Made by a program: the position numbers and the translations under genes. DNA of 64,000 nt from an uncultured Actinomycetaceae bacterium (GTDB lineage: Bacteria > Actinomycetota > Actinomycetes > Actinomycetales > Actinomycetaceae). Every line of letters starts with the position of its first letter. The first letter of the stretch is position 1. The notes under the pieces are model-generated. The model saw only the letters and a program-made list of their open reading frames with translations. It made no database searches and was not told where the DNA came from. The stretch covers positions 62,001-126,000 of the forward strand of contig CABQJD010000003.1 of assembly GCA_902464405.1 (NCBI GenBank), read 5' to 3'. This document shows positions 8,338-17,464 of the stretch, one piece after another.

Positions 8338-8907
8338 ATGATTGATCCAACCACGCTTGGAAAACACTCTTCACAAGAGCAGCAAATGCTGTTTGACGAT
8401 GGATTGCCAGAGCTTGACGATGATTTTGGCTATCGAGGACCATCTGTCTGCCGCGCTGTTGGAATCACATACCGTCAGCTCGATTACTGGGATCGCACTG
8501 GGCTTGTTGGGCCAACCGTACGTATAGCTCGTGGTTCTGGTACGCAGCGCCTTTATTCCTTCCGAGATATTCTAGTATTGAAAGTGGTCAAACGCCTGCT
8601 TGATACAGGAGTTTCTTTGCAGCAAATTAGGGCTGCAGTTGCACGCCTTGAAGATTTTGGAGTTGACGATCTTGCAGGTATCACGCTGATGTCTGATGGA
8701 GCGTCAGTGTATTTATGTACCTCGAATGATGAAGTTATTGATCTTATCAATGGCGGGCAAGGTGTATTTGGCATAGCTCTCGGAAAAGTTTGGCGAGAAG
8801 TGGAAGGTTCACTCACAGAGCTTCCAGTTGAACGATCTGAGTCTGTGGCTGATCGCATCGTTGATGAGCTTGCTCTTCGCCGTGCCCATAAACGCGCACA
8901 AGGTTAA
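8338..8907 (+). CDS. MerR-family transcriptional regulator (Rv1830-like)
   Basis: 189 aa. A strong AGGAGGGG ribosome-binding site precedes the ATG. An acidic N-terminal tail (about 1-35, ELDDDF) leads to a MerR helix-turn-helix: SVCRAVGITYRQLDYWDRTGLV, then RLYSFRDILVLKVVKRLLDTGVSL and the helix QQIRAAVARL (about 40-105). The C-terminal part (about 115-165, SDGASVYLCTSNDEVIDLINGGQG) is typical of the Rv1830 group rather than of metal-binding MerR proteins. In other actinobacteria this gene follows ftsR and is linked to cell-cycle and metabolic control, but its targets are not clear from sequence. The intergenic dyad at 8206-8234 could be its own operator. Confidence 0.85.
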   Translation: MIDPTTLGKHSSQEQQMLFDDGLPELDDDFGYRGPSVCRAVGITYRQLDYWDRTGLVGPTVRIARGSGTQRLYSFRDILVLKVVKRLLDTGVSLQQIRAAVARLEDFGVDDLAGITLMSDGASVYLCTSNDEVIDLINGGQGVFGIALGKVWREVEGSLTELPVERSESVADRIVDELALRRAHKRAQG

Positions 8908-9125
8908 GATATGTGCTGGAGGCATGTGCCAGATCATGCCTTCTCTTTTCTTATAGTGTTTCAGCAAGCAGGGCAGTAAAGCAGTACGCAAGAAAATGGC
9001 ACGGGAGGGTCGCAAAACTCATAAACGAGAGTTCTTTACCTAATCTGACATAATGTGCATTATCGGAATTAGATTGAAATTCTTTCAGATTAGCGACTCT
9101 ATGAGAACTCCCGTAAACTATCTAC
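8908..9125. other. Intergenic region upstream of rbpA
   Basis: No gene seen. It holds a 9-bp inverted repeat, CTAATCTGA (9040-9048) with TCAGATTAG (9085-9093). A second, partly palindromic stretch (CATAATGTGCATTATCG) lies inside its loop. This may be a terminator for the MerR gene or part of the rbpA control region. Confidence 0.45.
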
Positions 9126-9151
9126 GGAACAAATAAGCGATTGTGTGCGTT
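9126..9151 (+). promoter_or_regulatory. Sigma-R/SigH-type promoter candidate for rbpA
   Basis: GGAAC (9126-9130), exactly 18 nt, then GTT (9149-9151). This closely resembles the GGAAT-N18-GTT consensus of thiol-stress ECF sigma factors. rbpA is a known sigma-R target in Streptomyces. The predicted start of transcription near 9158 would leave a leader of about 30 nt. Confidence 0.55.
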
Positions 9152-9187
9152 AAATATGCAGATCAGCTTAAATGAAAGAAGGATACG

Positions 9188-9538
9188 ATGGTTGAACGTT
9201 CGCTACGTGGAATGAAAATTGGTGCTAACTCCTTAGAGTCTGACGAAGGCGTTGCTTTTGTTGAGCGCCACAACGTGACGTATGTATGCGATAATTCCCA
9301 TCGTTTCGATATCACGATGGCAACTGATGCGGAAACGCCCTTTACTTGGGAATGCAAATGTGGGGCTGAGGCTCATCTTGCCAGCGGTGATACCGATCTT
9401 GATGCTAAGCCGATAAAAGCCGTGCGCACACACTGGGATATGCTCCTTGAGCGTCGAAGCGAAGATGAGTTGAAAGTGCTGCTGAAAGAGCGTCTTGACC
9501 TTTTGCGTGCTGGAAAATTGTATAAGCGTATGCGCTGA
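9188..9538 (+). CDS. rbpA: RNA polymerase-binding protein RbpA
   Basis: 116 aa, full length. It binds the principal sigma factor and RNA polymerase and stabilises open complexes in actinobacteria. Visible parts: the N-terminal tail with RSLRGMKIG; the core zinc-type domain with VCDNSHRF and WECKCGAEAHL; and the basic linker plus sigma-interaction helix THWDMLLERRSEDELKVLLKERLDLLR at the C-terminus. A GAAGGA ribosome-binding site precedes the ATG. The gene is monocistronic and faces lnt, with stops only 8 nt apart. A sigma-R-like promoter upstream suggests induction by thiol-oxidative stress. Confidence 0.95.
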   Translation: MVERSLRGMKIGANSLESDEGVAFVERHNVTYVCDNSHRFDITMATDAETPFTWECKCGAEAHLASGDTDLDAKPIKAVRTHWDMLLERRSEDELKVLLKERLDLLRAGKLYKRMR

Positions 9539-9546
9539 AAATGGTG

Positions 9547-11184
9547 CTACCACGCTATCGATTTGAGTGACGACTTGACGTGAGCGTGTTTAGGAGTGCG
9601 TGTGCGTTGCAATCCTCGTATACTGAGCGCTATTGCGAAAACTAGTCCTGCAGCAGTTACATAGTAACGTTGTGCCCACGTCCTGATTGCATATGTTTCT
9701 CCTTGATATAAAGGGATGTCTACGATACGTGCATCTTGAGTGAAAAGTTCAGTTTGATAGATGATGTTCCCATTTGGCATAGCTACTCCTGATGTTCCCA
9801 TTGTGGAAACGTGAATAGCAGCGCGCCCGGTTTCGATTGAACGAAAACGCGTGATGGCAAACTGCTGAAATGCTTCATCAGATTCTTCAAAAGTTACGTT
9901 ACTTGTTGGCACTATGAGGAAATTGGATCCTAATGCTCCTTTAGCAACGATATCTGCGTATGCAACTTCAAAGCAGATAGGCACAGCGGCTGTAAGCCTT
10001 TGCTCTGAGTTATCTGTGTAGTCGGAATTCGCGAGTTGAATACTTAATTGTGCAGCCTTATCCCCTGGCTCCATATCGATTGAAATTTCATCTGTTTTTG
10101 TGCTCAGGTGTTCAAAAAAGCTGCGATACGGCACGTATTCGCCAAAAGGTACAGGATGCTGCTTGGAATAAGTTTCATCATCAGAGGGAATCGCGGCATC
10201 TGGATACTGGATTACGTAATCATTCGTGCGTAGTGTGCGCCCGTCACGCTCAAAATACTTTTGTGTTCCTAAAAGTAATGGCACACCAGCCTTGCGGGCA
10301 AGCTGCTGTATATCCTCTCGCGTATCTGGATCTTCGCGATAATCAAGTGCAGACGTCGATTCAGGAAATATGAGGATATCGGGTTGTTGCGCAAGAATCT
10401 TATTCGCTGCTTGAATATGGTTTTCTGTGGTAATAGAACTCCACGATTCAGCGCTAACTTCACCAATTTTAGGTGCATTTCCTTGAATAATTCCAGCGCG
10501 AAGTACGCTGTTCGAATCTGGCGTCGAAAGTAGAGAAAGCGGTAAACACAGCATCAATATGCTTATACATGCGGCAGAGATGGCACGCACTGGATGCAAG
10601 TGCAAAAAATTTCGCACAGCGAGAATAAAAGAGATAGAGACGATAACTGCTGCCGCTCCCACAAGTTCACTTCCCCCTAGAGATGCAAAGTGTGCGAGTG
10701 GAGAATCAACGAGAGAATATGCGATCAATCCCCAGGGTAAACCACCCATCGGTATGTAGCTACGAGCAAGCTCCATACCAGCCCACGATATGCCAGAAGT
10801 TAGCAGCCCACAGGCGATGGCGATTGCAGATTTTTTGCTATCGACCCAACGCCATATTCCAGCCCAGATAACAGCAACGGCACCAAAAAATAGACTTTCA
10901 AGCCCAGCGAGCGCTACTCTTGGCGCGAGCATTCCAGAAGCTACCTGTGCCCAATCAAACAGTAGATAAAAATAAATAAAACCGCCGAGTGTGCCCGTTA
11001 TAAAAGCTCGCCGCCACGTTGCTCGATGGGCTGCCAGCCAGAAAAAAGCTAAGCCAAGCAGCACAAGCGGCCAATAATTTCGTGGAGCAGCCGCACCCCA
11101 TAGGCTTATACCAGCCGCGCATGCCAGTAAAATGTACACAATATACGGATACGAATGACGACGCCTGTATGATCCACCTATCAT
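9547..11184 (-). CDS. lnt: Apolipoprotein N-acyltransferase
   Basis: 545 aa from the ATG at 11184, which overlaps the helY stop (TGATG). N-terminal hydrophobic helices (about 15-205) are followed by a periplasmic nitrilase-type domain. Its catalytic Glu-Lys-Cys set is seen in LIFPEST, YSKQHPVPFGEYVP and VPICFEVAYADI. A final hydrophobic helix (VTAAGLVFAIALSI) and a basic tail end the protein. It would N-acylate the lipid-modified cysteine of lipoproteins; candidate substrates in this window are RibY and the 53.6 kb lipoprotein. It is the last gene of the pafBC-helY-lnt overlapping run. No fused polyprenol-mannose synthase domain is present. Confidence 0.92.
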   Translation of the reverse strand: MIGGSYRRRHSYPYIVYILLACAAGISLWGAAAPRNYWPLVLLGLAFFWLAAHRATWRRAFITGTLGGFIYFYLLFDWAQVASGMLAPRVALAGLESLFFGAVAVIWAGIWRWVDSKKSAIAIACGLLTSGISWAGMELARSYIPMGGLPWGLIAYSLVDSPLAHFASLGGSELVGAAAVIVSISFILAVRNFLHLHPVRAISAACISILMLCLPLSLLSTPDSNSVLRAGIIQGNAPKIGEVSAESWSSITTENHIQAANKILAQQPDILIFPESTSALDYREDPDTREDIQQLARKAGVPLLLGTQKYFERDGRTLRTNDYVIQYPDAAIPSDDETYSKQHPVPFGEYVPYRSFFEHLSTKTDEISIDMEPGDKAAQLSIQLANSDYTDNSEQRLTAAVPICFEVAYADIVAKGALGSNFLIVPTSNVTFEESDEAFQQFAITRFRSIETGRAAIHVSTMGTSGVAMPNGNIIYQTELFTQDARIVDIPLYQGETYAIRTWAQRYYVTAAGLVFAIALSIRGLQRTRTPKHAHVKSSLKSIAW

Positions 11185-13886
11185 CACACCCACTCCCACC
11201 GTTTAATGCGGTTTATCGCAGTTGCAGCACACAAACCTATTGGAGAATCTGCCGTCACTGCTGCAATTTGCCTAAGTAAATCGATAAGGCGTCTATTGGC
11301 TGCCATAAAATCTCCGACGTCAATTTTGAACGTGCGTAAAATATCTGAAAGTGGAGCACCTTGTGCCCATAGCATAAACGCCTCTACCCCGCCATTGCTT
11401 GGCTCTGGCGTCCTATCTATGTGGTGGCGGCGTTCAAGTTCAGCAAGAAATTGATAATTGCGTTCAACTGCACTCCATGCGTCTATGAGTGTAGAAGGTA
11501 AAGGTGCTCGAAGCTCCCCCAAGCGTCTATCCCCTAGAAAGCACGTGCATATTCCAGCTAGTTCACTAGGTGTGAGCTGGGCAAATGAAGATTCCATTAA
11601 GCATTGCGTAATAAGTAAATCGCTTTCATTATGGATGCCGCTCAGAAGCTCCGCTCCTATCCCCAATTTCACCATCTGAGCTGAATCGTTGCTGTTGGAA
11701 TGTTTATGGAGATAGCCAAGATAGTCGAGGACGTCAGCAGTTGCATCAAACTCACGTGCCACGGAATCGTGTGAACGTGATGCTTGATGAATGATAGCAC
11801 GCAGTTGCTGATCTAGCGTGATAAGCTCGCGTGTCTGGTTTAGATGATACGGCAAATCCGGGCAGGAATGAACTGGGTGAGTATACAAACGTGGATCTTT
11901 TGGTTGTGCAGTTCGATCCCACGATCCAGTCAAATCGCGGTCTGTGCCAAGATCAATACGTTCAAGAGCGACTTCGAGAATTTCTTCAGCAAGCTGTTCG
12001 CGTACTATCGGATTTTTGAAGCTCATACCGAAAGGCATTGTTGCTTGGCCAACATCTCGAAGTTCGCTTGTGAGATCGTGACGATACACCCAACGTAGTT
12101 TCGCTTCTGGCGTTACCATACGCATACGTTCTTTGTGCTTCGAGAGCATCACGCCATAGTGAAGAGCGCCTTGATAGGCATATGCATAAATTGTGCCGAT
12201 TGAAGCACGCTCCCATGTGTTTTGAATTATTGCTTTATAGGCTGCTTTTGCTTTACGTCGCTCTGCTTTCGAACCTCGCCCAGCACGATCGCGTAGACGT
12301 GCATACTCCACAATGCTGCCTTCACAGCAAGCATCTTCCAACTTTTTTTCTAACTTTTCTATACGAATACGTATACGCTGTGCTCGAGCTTCCAATTCGA
12401 CGATGTGGCTGTTTGCCTGAAACTGGGCAAAAGAACGTCCCATCATTGAACGTGCGTCGTCGTAAGAGAGAAAACGAAGCAAATTAGCAACGGCATTATA
12501 TGAAGGAAAAAATGCGCTGCGCAGTGATTCAATACTTCCTGAGGCAAGATGCGAAAGCTGCGGAAGCGAAAGTGACGGCGAAGCGAAGATCACGGCATTG
12601 CCCACCTTATCTTTTCCGCGTCTTCCTGCTCGTCCGATCAGCTGAGTATATTCAGTGCCCGTGAGGTCTACAAAATCTGTGCCGTTGAATCTGCGTAAAT
12701 CTTCGAGCACAACTGTGCGTACTGGCATATCGATTCCAAGTGCCAGGGTGCCCGTCGCATACACAATCGAAAGAAGCCCCTGATCCATGAGGCGTTCGAC
12801 AAGCTCTTTTATTGCTGGAAACATTCCTGCATGGTGTGCGCCAAAACCTCGGCTCAGTGCTCGAGACCAAAAGTTAAAGCGTACAGTACGTGCGTCTGCT
12901 GTGCTCAGCTGTGCGCGCAGCTGGGAAAGCTGAGATTCAATCTGAGCTTTCTGAGCGGGAGTCGTCAAGCATATATCTGAATCGAGTAAATCCCCCACAG
13001 CTTTATCGCAACCTTTGCGAGAAAAAATAAATTCAATTGCAGGCAAGACGTCTGCTGCGCTCAATGCTTTAATAATGCGCCGACGATCCGTGCTCGTTAC
13101 ACGGTGTTGCCGAGAAAAATGTATGTGACGATGCCTGCCTCTATGCTTGGTCGAAGAATTTGACGATGCACTATCGGCAGTGTCGATACTATTGAGAGCT
13201 TGGATGACTTTTGGCGTCACTTTCCCCTGATCGTCCAAAAGCTCAAGAAGTGAGGTGCGTGCGCACAGATAGTGGACGAGCGGCACAGGTCGCACAGTTG
13301 AGACGATGAGTTCTGTAGGGCCATGAATAGATTCGAGCCAAGCGTGAAGTTCGGCGACGTTTGGCATCGTTGCCGACAAGCTGACGAGCCGTGTATGGGA
13401 TGGCAACTGTAAAATAATTTCTTCCCATACTGGGCCTCGCACAGGATCGGCAAGATAGTGCACCTCATCGAGCACAACGTATCCGATATCGGCAACCGCG
13501 CTATCGTGGGCATAGAGCATATTGCGCAGCACTTCCGTTGTTGCTACCAGAATGTCTGCATCTCGGTTGATCGTCACATCTCCAGTGAGTAGCCCGACGT
13601 GTTCTTTTCCATAAGCTTCGCATAGGTCGTTATATTTTTGATTAGACAGCGCTTTAATCGGAGCTGTGTAGACGCAGCGAACAGATCGAGCGCATGCAAG
13701 CTCTACAGCGCCAAGAGCAACCATCGTCTTTCCAGAGCCAGTGGGGGCGCTCAGCAGCACATCTACTCCCCTGCTCAAAGCGTAGAGAGCTTGACGCTGC
13801 ACATCATCTAATATAATGCCGCGTTGTTCTTTTTGCACAGAAATGAAATTCTCAATGACGGCAACTAATCTTTCGCTAGAAACCAT
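11184..13886 (-). CDS. helY: Ski2/Mtr4-like superfamily 2 helicase HelY
   Basis: 900 aa from the ATG at 13886 (MVSSERL), which overlaps the pafBC stop by 11 nt; the longer frame to 14036 reads through pafBC and is rejected. Motifs: Q-motif region DDVQRQALYAL, Walker A SAPTGSGKT (about 46-54), DEVHYL (Walker B, DEVH), SATMPN (motif III), and QLIGRAGRRG (motif VI) in the second RecA domain. A basic insertion (HRGRHRHIHFSRQHR) follows the first RecA domain. The C-terminal half resembles DSHCT/arch regions of exosome helicases. It probably remodels RNA. The place after pafBC matches the mycobacterial order, but the tatA-tatC genes that normally separate them are absent. Confidence 0.9.
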   Translation of the reverse strand: MVSSERLVAVIENFISVQKEQRGIILDDVQRQALYALSRGVDVLLSAPTGSGKTMVALGAVELACARSVRCVYTAPIKALSNQKYNDLCEAYGKEHVGLLTGDVTINRDADILVATTEVLRNMLYAHDSAVADIGYVVLDEVHYLADPVRGPVWEEIILQLPSHTRLVSLSATMPNVAELHAWLESIHGPTELIVSTVRPVPLVHYLCARTSLLELLDDQGKVTPKVIQALNSIDTADSASSNSSTKHRGRHRHIHFSRQHRVTSTDRRRIIKALSAADVLPAIEFIFSRKGCDKAVGDLLDSDICLTTPAQKAQIESQLSQLRAQLSTADARTVRFNFWSRALSRGFGAHHAGMFPAIKELVERLMDQGLLSIVYATGTLALGIDMPVRTVVLEDLRRFNGTDFVDLTGTEYTQLIGRAGRRGKDKVGNAVIFASPSLSLPQLSHLASGSIESLRSAFFPSYNAVANLLRFLSYDDARSMMGRSFAQFQANSHIVELEARAQRIRIRIEKLEKKLEDACCEGSIVEYARLRDRAGRGSKAERRKAKAAYKAIIQNTWERASIGTIYAYAYQGALHYGVMLSKHKERMRMVTPEAKLRWVYRHDLTSELRDVGQATMPFGMSFKNPIVREQLAEEILEVALERIDLGTDRDLTGSWDRTAQPKDPRLYTHPVHSCPDLPYHLNQTRELITLDQQLRAIIHQASRSHDSVAREFDATADVLDYLGYLHKHSNSNDSAQMVKLGIGAELLSGIHNESDLLITQCLMESSFAQLTPSELAGICTCFLGDRRLGELRAPLPSTLIDAWSAVERNYQFLAELERRHHIDRTPEPSNGGVEAFMLWAQGAPLSDILRTFKIDVGDFMAANRRLIDLLRQIAAVTADSPIGLCAATAINRIKRWEWV

Positions 13887-16227
13887 TGATAGCAATATCC
13901 TTTTTCGTTGGTGCAGCAGCACATTTGCTGTGCTCGAGGAGTTTCCCACTTGTATCGCCTGCTTTTTTCGTGCTGTGCAGATTGATACTGTATCGCTTGC
14001 ACAAAGCGTGAAGATCGGGAACGAGATCCTTCGCAATATTGGGTGAGGTGAATAAGAGAGCCGACTGCCCTAAACGCACGAGCACGGTACGTATCCAGTG
14101 AATGTTTGCTGCTGAAAAGCACAGCTTGCCATCTGTACTCATTTTTACGCCTGGAAGCTCCTCTGCAATCCAGCGAGCATGAGGCTCGCACAAAAGTGTT
14201 GCCGAAGTTCCGCAAATAGTATGGGAACGATTTCGGTATGTGCGTTGCCACTCATATATGGGAGTTTTCGGAAATGTTGCATCAAGAATTTTCGCTTCTG
14301 AAATTCTGTCGAGACGATATGTTCGCAGTTTATTATCGGCATTTACTGCTGCAAGAAGCGGGTTGCTTTGCGGATCGATAGTAAAGGGCTTCAGACGTGC
14401 TTTTTGGCAGACGGCATGCCCTGAAGAATCTAATACCCAATAGTCAATGCTGAGCTCTCGGCGCTCTTCAATAGCTTGAGAAACTGCTGTGATAATGCGC
14501 GGCGTAAATTTTGTACCAGAGTGCGACCATAAAGCTCGTTCATAGCCTGCGCTGCGCGCAGCATTAGTGAATCGTGAACGCAATTCTAGCAAAGAGCGTT
14601 TATGCTCCCCTGCCGCTACCGTAAGAAGAGAATCAATTGCTGCAAGTACAGAAATAACTTCTGCGAGAGTGAAAGTTAGATCAGAATGACGAGCTTCATA
14701 GCTTAGAGGATTTTCGACGGCTTCGATCACCCAGTTTTTATTAAGCGGCTCTCCTTCTTCCCACTCTGGCATAGATAGATCGTAAGGGCTATAGGGCGTG
14801 CCATCGATAAAAATTTCTGTGGTGAAAAGATCTTGTAGTTCTCGGCGCACAGTGAGCATATCGACTGAAAACTTTGCAGCAAGATCACCTAAAGTTGTCG
14901 ATCCGTGGTTTAGGAGATACGAATAGTACGATTCTCGACGGCTCACAGAGGTATCGATACTGAGTGACGAGTGTGCTGTACGGCTTTGAGAAGTGAAGTT
15001 AGCGTCGGCTTCAGCATTCGGTGATTTTTTATTGTTGCTGGTGGAGGAAATTGTGTGAGGCGTGGAAGAAAATATGTGAGGCTGAGAAAGATTATCATTG
15101 GCATGAGATGAAGTATCGATTGAACGTTTAAGAGCGTTGTATGCTGCCTGGATATGAGCGATGATCTCATCGACGACAGGCTTGGGCGAAAGTACCTGCA
15201 GTTGTTCGCCGTAAAAAGCGACTTCTTCTAATAGTAAATCGAGAGAAATTCCTTCGAGAAAATAGATATCGCCGTATTCGGCTGGAGTGCATAAATCTGC
15301 CAGTTTGCTCTGTTCAACGTTTTCTTTTGGTATATGTACAGCTCGGTTTATGAGAGGAAGGCAAGTTCCTGGTGCTGCCCAGAAAAAAACATTGACGGGT
15401 GTAAACCATGAATCAGCTTTTGCCTGCTGAAAAATACTGCGCTTATAATCAGACGGGCTGACGTCAATTTTTTCTTTTTCTATTGTGCACTTTTGCATGC
15501 GATCGATTTTATAAAGGTGTGTGCCTGCAACACTGGAAGATTTATGCGCCGCATTCGCAGGAGAAAAGCTCTCGATTGCAGAGCTGTCGGTTTTCTGTGT
15601 GAGTTTAAAACCGCGCACATAGAAACATCCTCGATGTATTTCCAACGCTATGGGCAGTATACGCCGCGCGGAAGGTTCACGATCATGTAGGCTGCAGTAA
15701 ATAAATGAAATCGGGCGGGAGCTTTGAATCGCTGACGCAACTGTAGTGACGAAACGCCCGCGCGGCACAGAAAGAGCCATTGGCGTGCGGATTTTAGACG
15801 TCTGGCCTTGACTGATTGCTTTGCTGATTCCCATGTGTGCAAAAGCTTCTGCATCGCTGCTTTCTTTGAATTCGAGTAGCGGAAGAAGAAGGCTCACATT
15901 CAGCCCTCGGATATCAATATGAATGCTGCCTTCGTCAGATAAATAGTATGCGATACTGCGACTATCGTCTCCTTGGGCAGTAATATCGTTGCCGCTTGCT
16001 CGAAGCACATTGATATCGTTGCGAATTGTTTCATATAACGTCTCAGAGCTTACACTACGAGCAAGAAATTGATAGACAGGGACGCTTTGCGCTATCTGAG
16101 CGAGAGTGAGTGGAGAATTTTTCAGAGCTATACGCAAGCTGAAACGGCGATGCCCTGGGCGATCTCGAGTAAGAGGAGGCGCAGATTCAGGCGTGCGCGC
16201 TGACTGCTGCGAACGTGGTAGCTGCAT
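13876..16227 (-). CDS. pafBC: Fused WYL-domain DNA-damage regulator PafBC
   Basis: 783 aa with two tandem copies of the helix-turn-helix plus WYL architecture. The first half (about 25-390) starts with RFSLRIALKNSPLTLAQIAQ and carries a WYL-like core. After a Ser/Asn-rich linker (about 395-440) the second half has its own HTH (YYSYLLNHGSTTLGDLAAKF, VRRELQDLF) and a WYL-like core around RRELSIDYWVLDSSGH. PafB and PafC are separate genes in mycobacteria and naturally fused in some other actinobacteria. The heterodimer or fusion activates LexA-independent DNA-damage genes. GAGGAGGGG lies 7 nt before the ATG. No pafA, pup or proteasome genes are nearby, so the paf name reflects ancestry only. Confidence 0.85.
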   Translation of the reverse strand: MQLPRSQQSARTPESAPPLTRDRPGHRRFSLRIALKNSPLTLAQIAQSVPVYQFLARSVSSETLYETIRNDINVLRASGNDITAQGDDSRSIAYYLSDEGSIHIDIRGLNVSLLLPLLEFKESSDAEAFAHMGISKAISQGQTSKIRTPMALSVPRGRFVTTVASAIQSSRPISFIYCSLHDREPSARRILPIALEIHRGCFYVRGFKLTQKTDSSAIESFSPANAAHKSSSVAGTHLYKIDRMQKCTIEKEKIDVSPSDYKRSIFQQAKADSWFTPVNVFFWAAPGTCLPLINRAVHIPKENVEQSKLADLCTPAEYGDIYFLEGISLDLLLEEVAFYGEQLQVLSPKPVVDEIIAHIQAAYNALKRSIDTSSHANDNLSQPHIFSSTPHTISSTSNNKKSPNAEADANFTSQSRTAHSSLSIDTSVSRRESYYSYLLNHGSTTLGDLAAKFSVDMLTVRRELQDLFTTEIFIDGTPYSPYDLSMPEWEEGEPLNKNWVIEAVENPLSYEARHSDLTFTLAEVISVLAAIDSLLTVAAGEHKRSLLELRSRFTNAARSAGYERALWSHSGTKFTPRIITAVSQAIEERRELSIDYWVLDSSGHAVCQKARLKPFTIDPQSNPLLAAVNADNKLRTYRLDRISEAKILDATFPKTPIYEWQRTYRNRSHTICGTSATLLCEPHARWIAEELPGVKMSTDGKLCFSAANIHWIRTVLVRLGQSALLFTSPNIAKDLVPDLHALCKRYSINLHSTKKAGDTSGKLLEHSKCAAAPTKKDIAINGF

Positions 16228-16380
16228 ATATCAACCCCTCCTCTTTTTCTATATAGATAGTGTAGCGGAGTGCTCTGGAGCTTACTCAGATATGAAGATC
16301 GGGCACAGAGCGTAAACGCGTATGCCGTTTGTATAGATTCGGTTGAAGGACGCTATCGCGATGAAGCAGCTAGAGCTGCG
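16228..16380. other. Intergenic region between ribY and pafBC
   Basis: 153 nt with no gene. The pafBC promoter should be near the AT-rich 16245-16262 stretch. A short palindrome, GCAGCT-AG-AGCTGC (16366-16379), just after the ribY stop could be a weak terminator stem. Confidence 0.4.
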
Positions 16381-17421
16381 CTATTTCATCTTCTGCGCTG
16401 CATTCACGATATTTTGGGTAAATGCTGCGTGAGGATCGACAGCTTGCTCAATCAGCTTTTGTTCGAGCATAAAGGCTGCCATATTTTCCCACTGCGTTGG
16501 ATTTTGAGCGCCAAATACCTCATTTCCTTGATATAGCTTAAGTGTGGCTTGTAAAACTTTCTGAGCTAGCTCACGTTGAGCAGGATCGTTTTTAAGAGCT
16601 GGAACGTAATGAGCAGCAATATCGACTGTGCCTTCAATATCTTTAGCAGCAGTTTCTACTCCTTGCTGCACAGCTACTAAAAATCGTGCGTAAACATCTT
16701 CATTGATACGTGATGCCATTGAGCCAAAGCCTACCCCCACAAGAGGAAGTTCTTCATCGCTCAGTGGTATCGTCGTCACCTCAATGCCTGCATTTTCCAG
16801 AGCTATCACATCGCTATTAGCAAAACCGATCACTGCATCAACTTCGCCATTTTTGAGCGCTGCGGTTTGAGTGTAGCCAATGAAACTCTGCGTTACCTTA
16901 TCTTCTAAACCGTGCTGTTTCAATGCGGCAAGCAGTCCGTAATAGTTTTCTCCGTATGGACCAGGTAAACCAATTTTCTTGCCAGCCATCTGCTCCCATG
17001 ATGTGATGCCTGAAGATTTAGGAGCAATCAAGGCTGCCGGATATTGCTGATACATCGTTGCCCAGTTCACTACGTCGATACCCGTTGAGCGTGCCTGCAT
17101 CATTTCGTCTCCGCCAGCAAAAGTAATATCTTCATCGCCTGCAGCAAGTGCTCCTAGGAGAGATTCTTGAGCGCCGTGGTGACGAAGAGTAACGTTTAAT
17201 CCTTGCTGATCGAAGTAACCTTTTGCTTTCGCTACATAAAGAGGGGCGAATTGAATATCTGGAACGTATGTGAGCCCAATAGTCACATCGTCTTTCTTTT
17301 GAGATGCGGAAGAGCTATCGGTCTTCGCGTCTCGATTTGTGAGAGAGCAGGCGGTAATAGTAGCTAGAAGGCTCAGTGCTATAGTGAAAGCTGCTAGTTT
17401 CTTGTGAGTTGCCAGTGCCAT
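16381..17421 (-). CDS. ribY: Riboflavin-type ABC transporter substrate-binding lipoprotein RibY
   Basis: 346 aa NMT1/THI5-family binding protein. Lipoprotein signal with lipobox ITAC (cysteine about 25), then a Ser/Asp/Lys-rich linker and the two-lobe binding fold beginning VTIGLTYVPDIQFAPLYVAKAKGYF, with GQGL-like and GGDEMMQARS loops. Family members bind thiamine precursors, sulfonates or riboflavin. The FMN riboswitch upstream of ribX, 43 nt before this gene, argues for riboflavin or another flavin precursor. It would deliver ligand to RibX at the membrane. No ATPase gene is adjacent. Without the riboswitch the call would be a generic ThiY/SsuA-like protein. Confidence 0.8.
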   Translation of the reverse strand: MALATHKKLAAFTIALSLLATITACSLTNRDAKTDSSSASQKKDDVTIGLTYVPDIQFAPLYVAKAKGYFDQQGLNVTLRHHGAQESLLGALAAGDEDITFAGGDEMMQARSTGIDVVNWATMYQQYPAALIAPKSSGITSWEQMAGKKIGLPGPYGENYYGLLAALKQHGLEDKVTQSFIGYTQTAALKNGEVDAVIGFANSDVIALENAGIEVTTIPLSDEELPLVGVGFGSMASRINEDVYARFLVAVQQGVETAAKDIEGTVDIAAHYVPALKNDPAQRELAQKVLQATLKLYQGNEVFGAQNPTQWENMAAFMLEQKLIEQAVDPHAAFTQNIVNAAQKMK

Positions 17422-17464
17422 CGTTGTTCCTCTCTGGTATCAATTTTGCAAGGTGTGTTTAGTG

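Noticed and set aside
9065..9090. Alternative sigma-R site GGAAT-N18-GAT
   Set aside because: The -10 part is not GTT, and the GGAAC-N18-GTT site nearer to rbpA fits better.
13887..14036. N-terminal extension of HelY
   Set aside because: It lies wholly inside the pafBC coding end in another frame; the helicase starts well at 13886.
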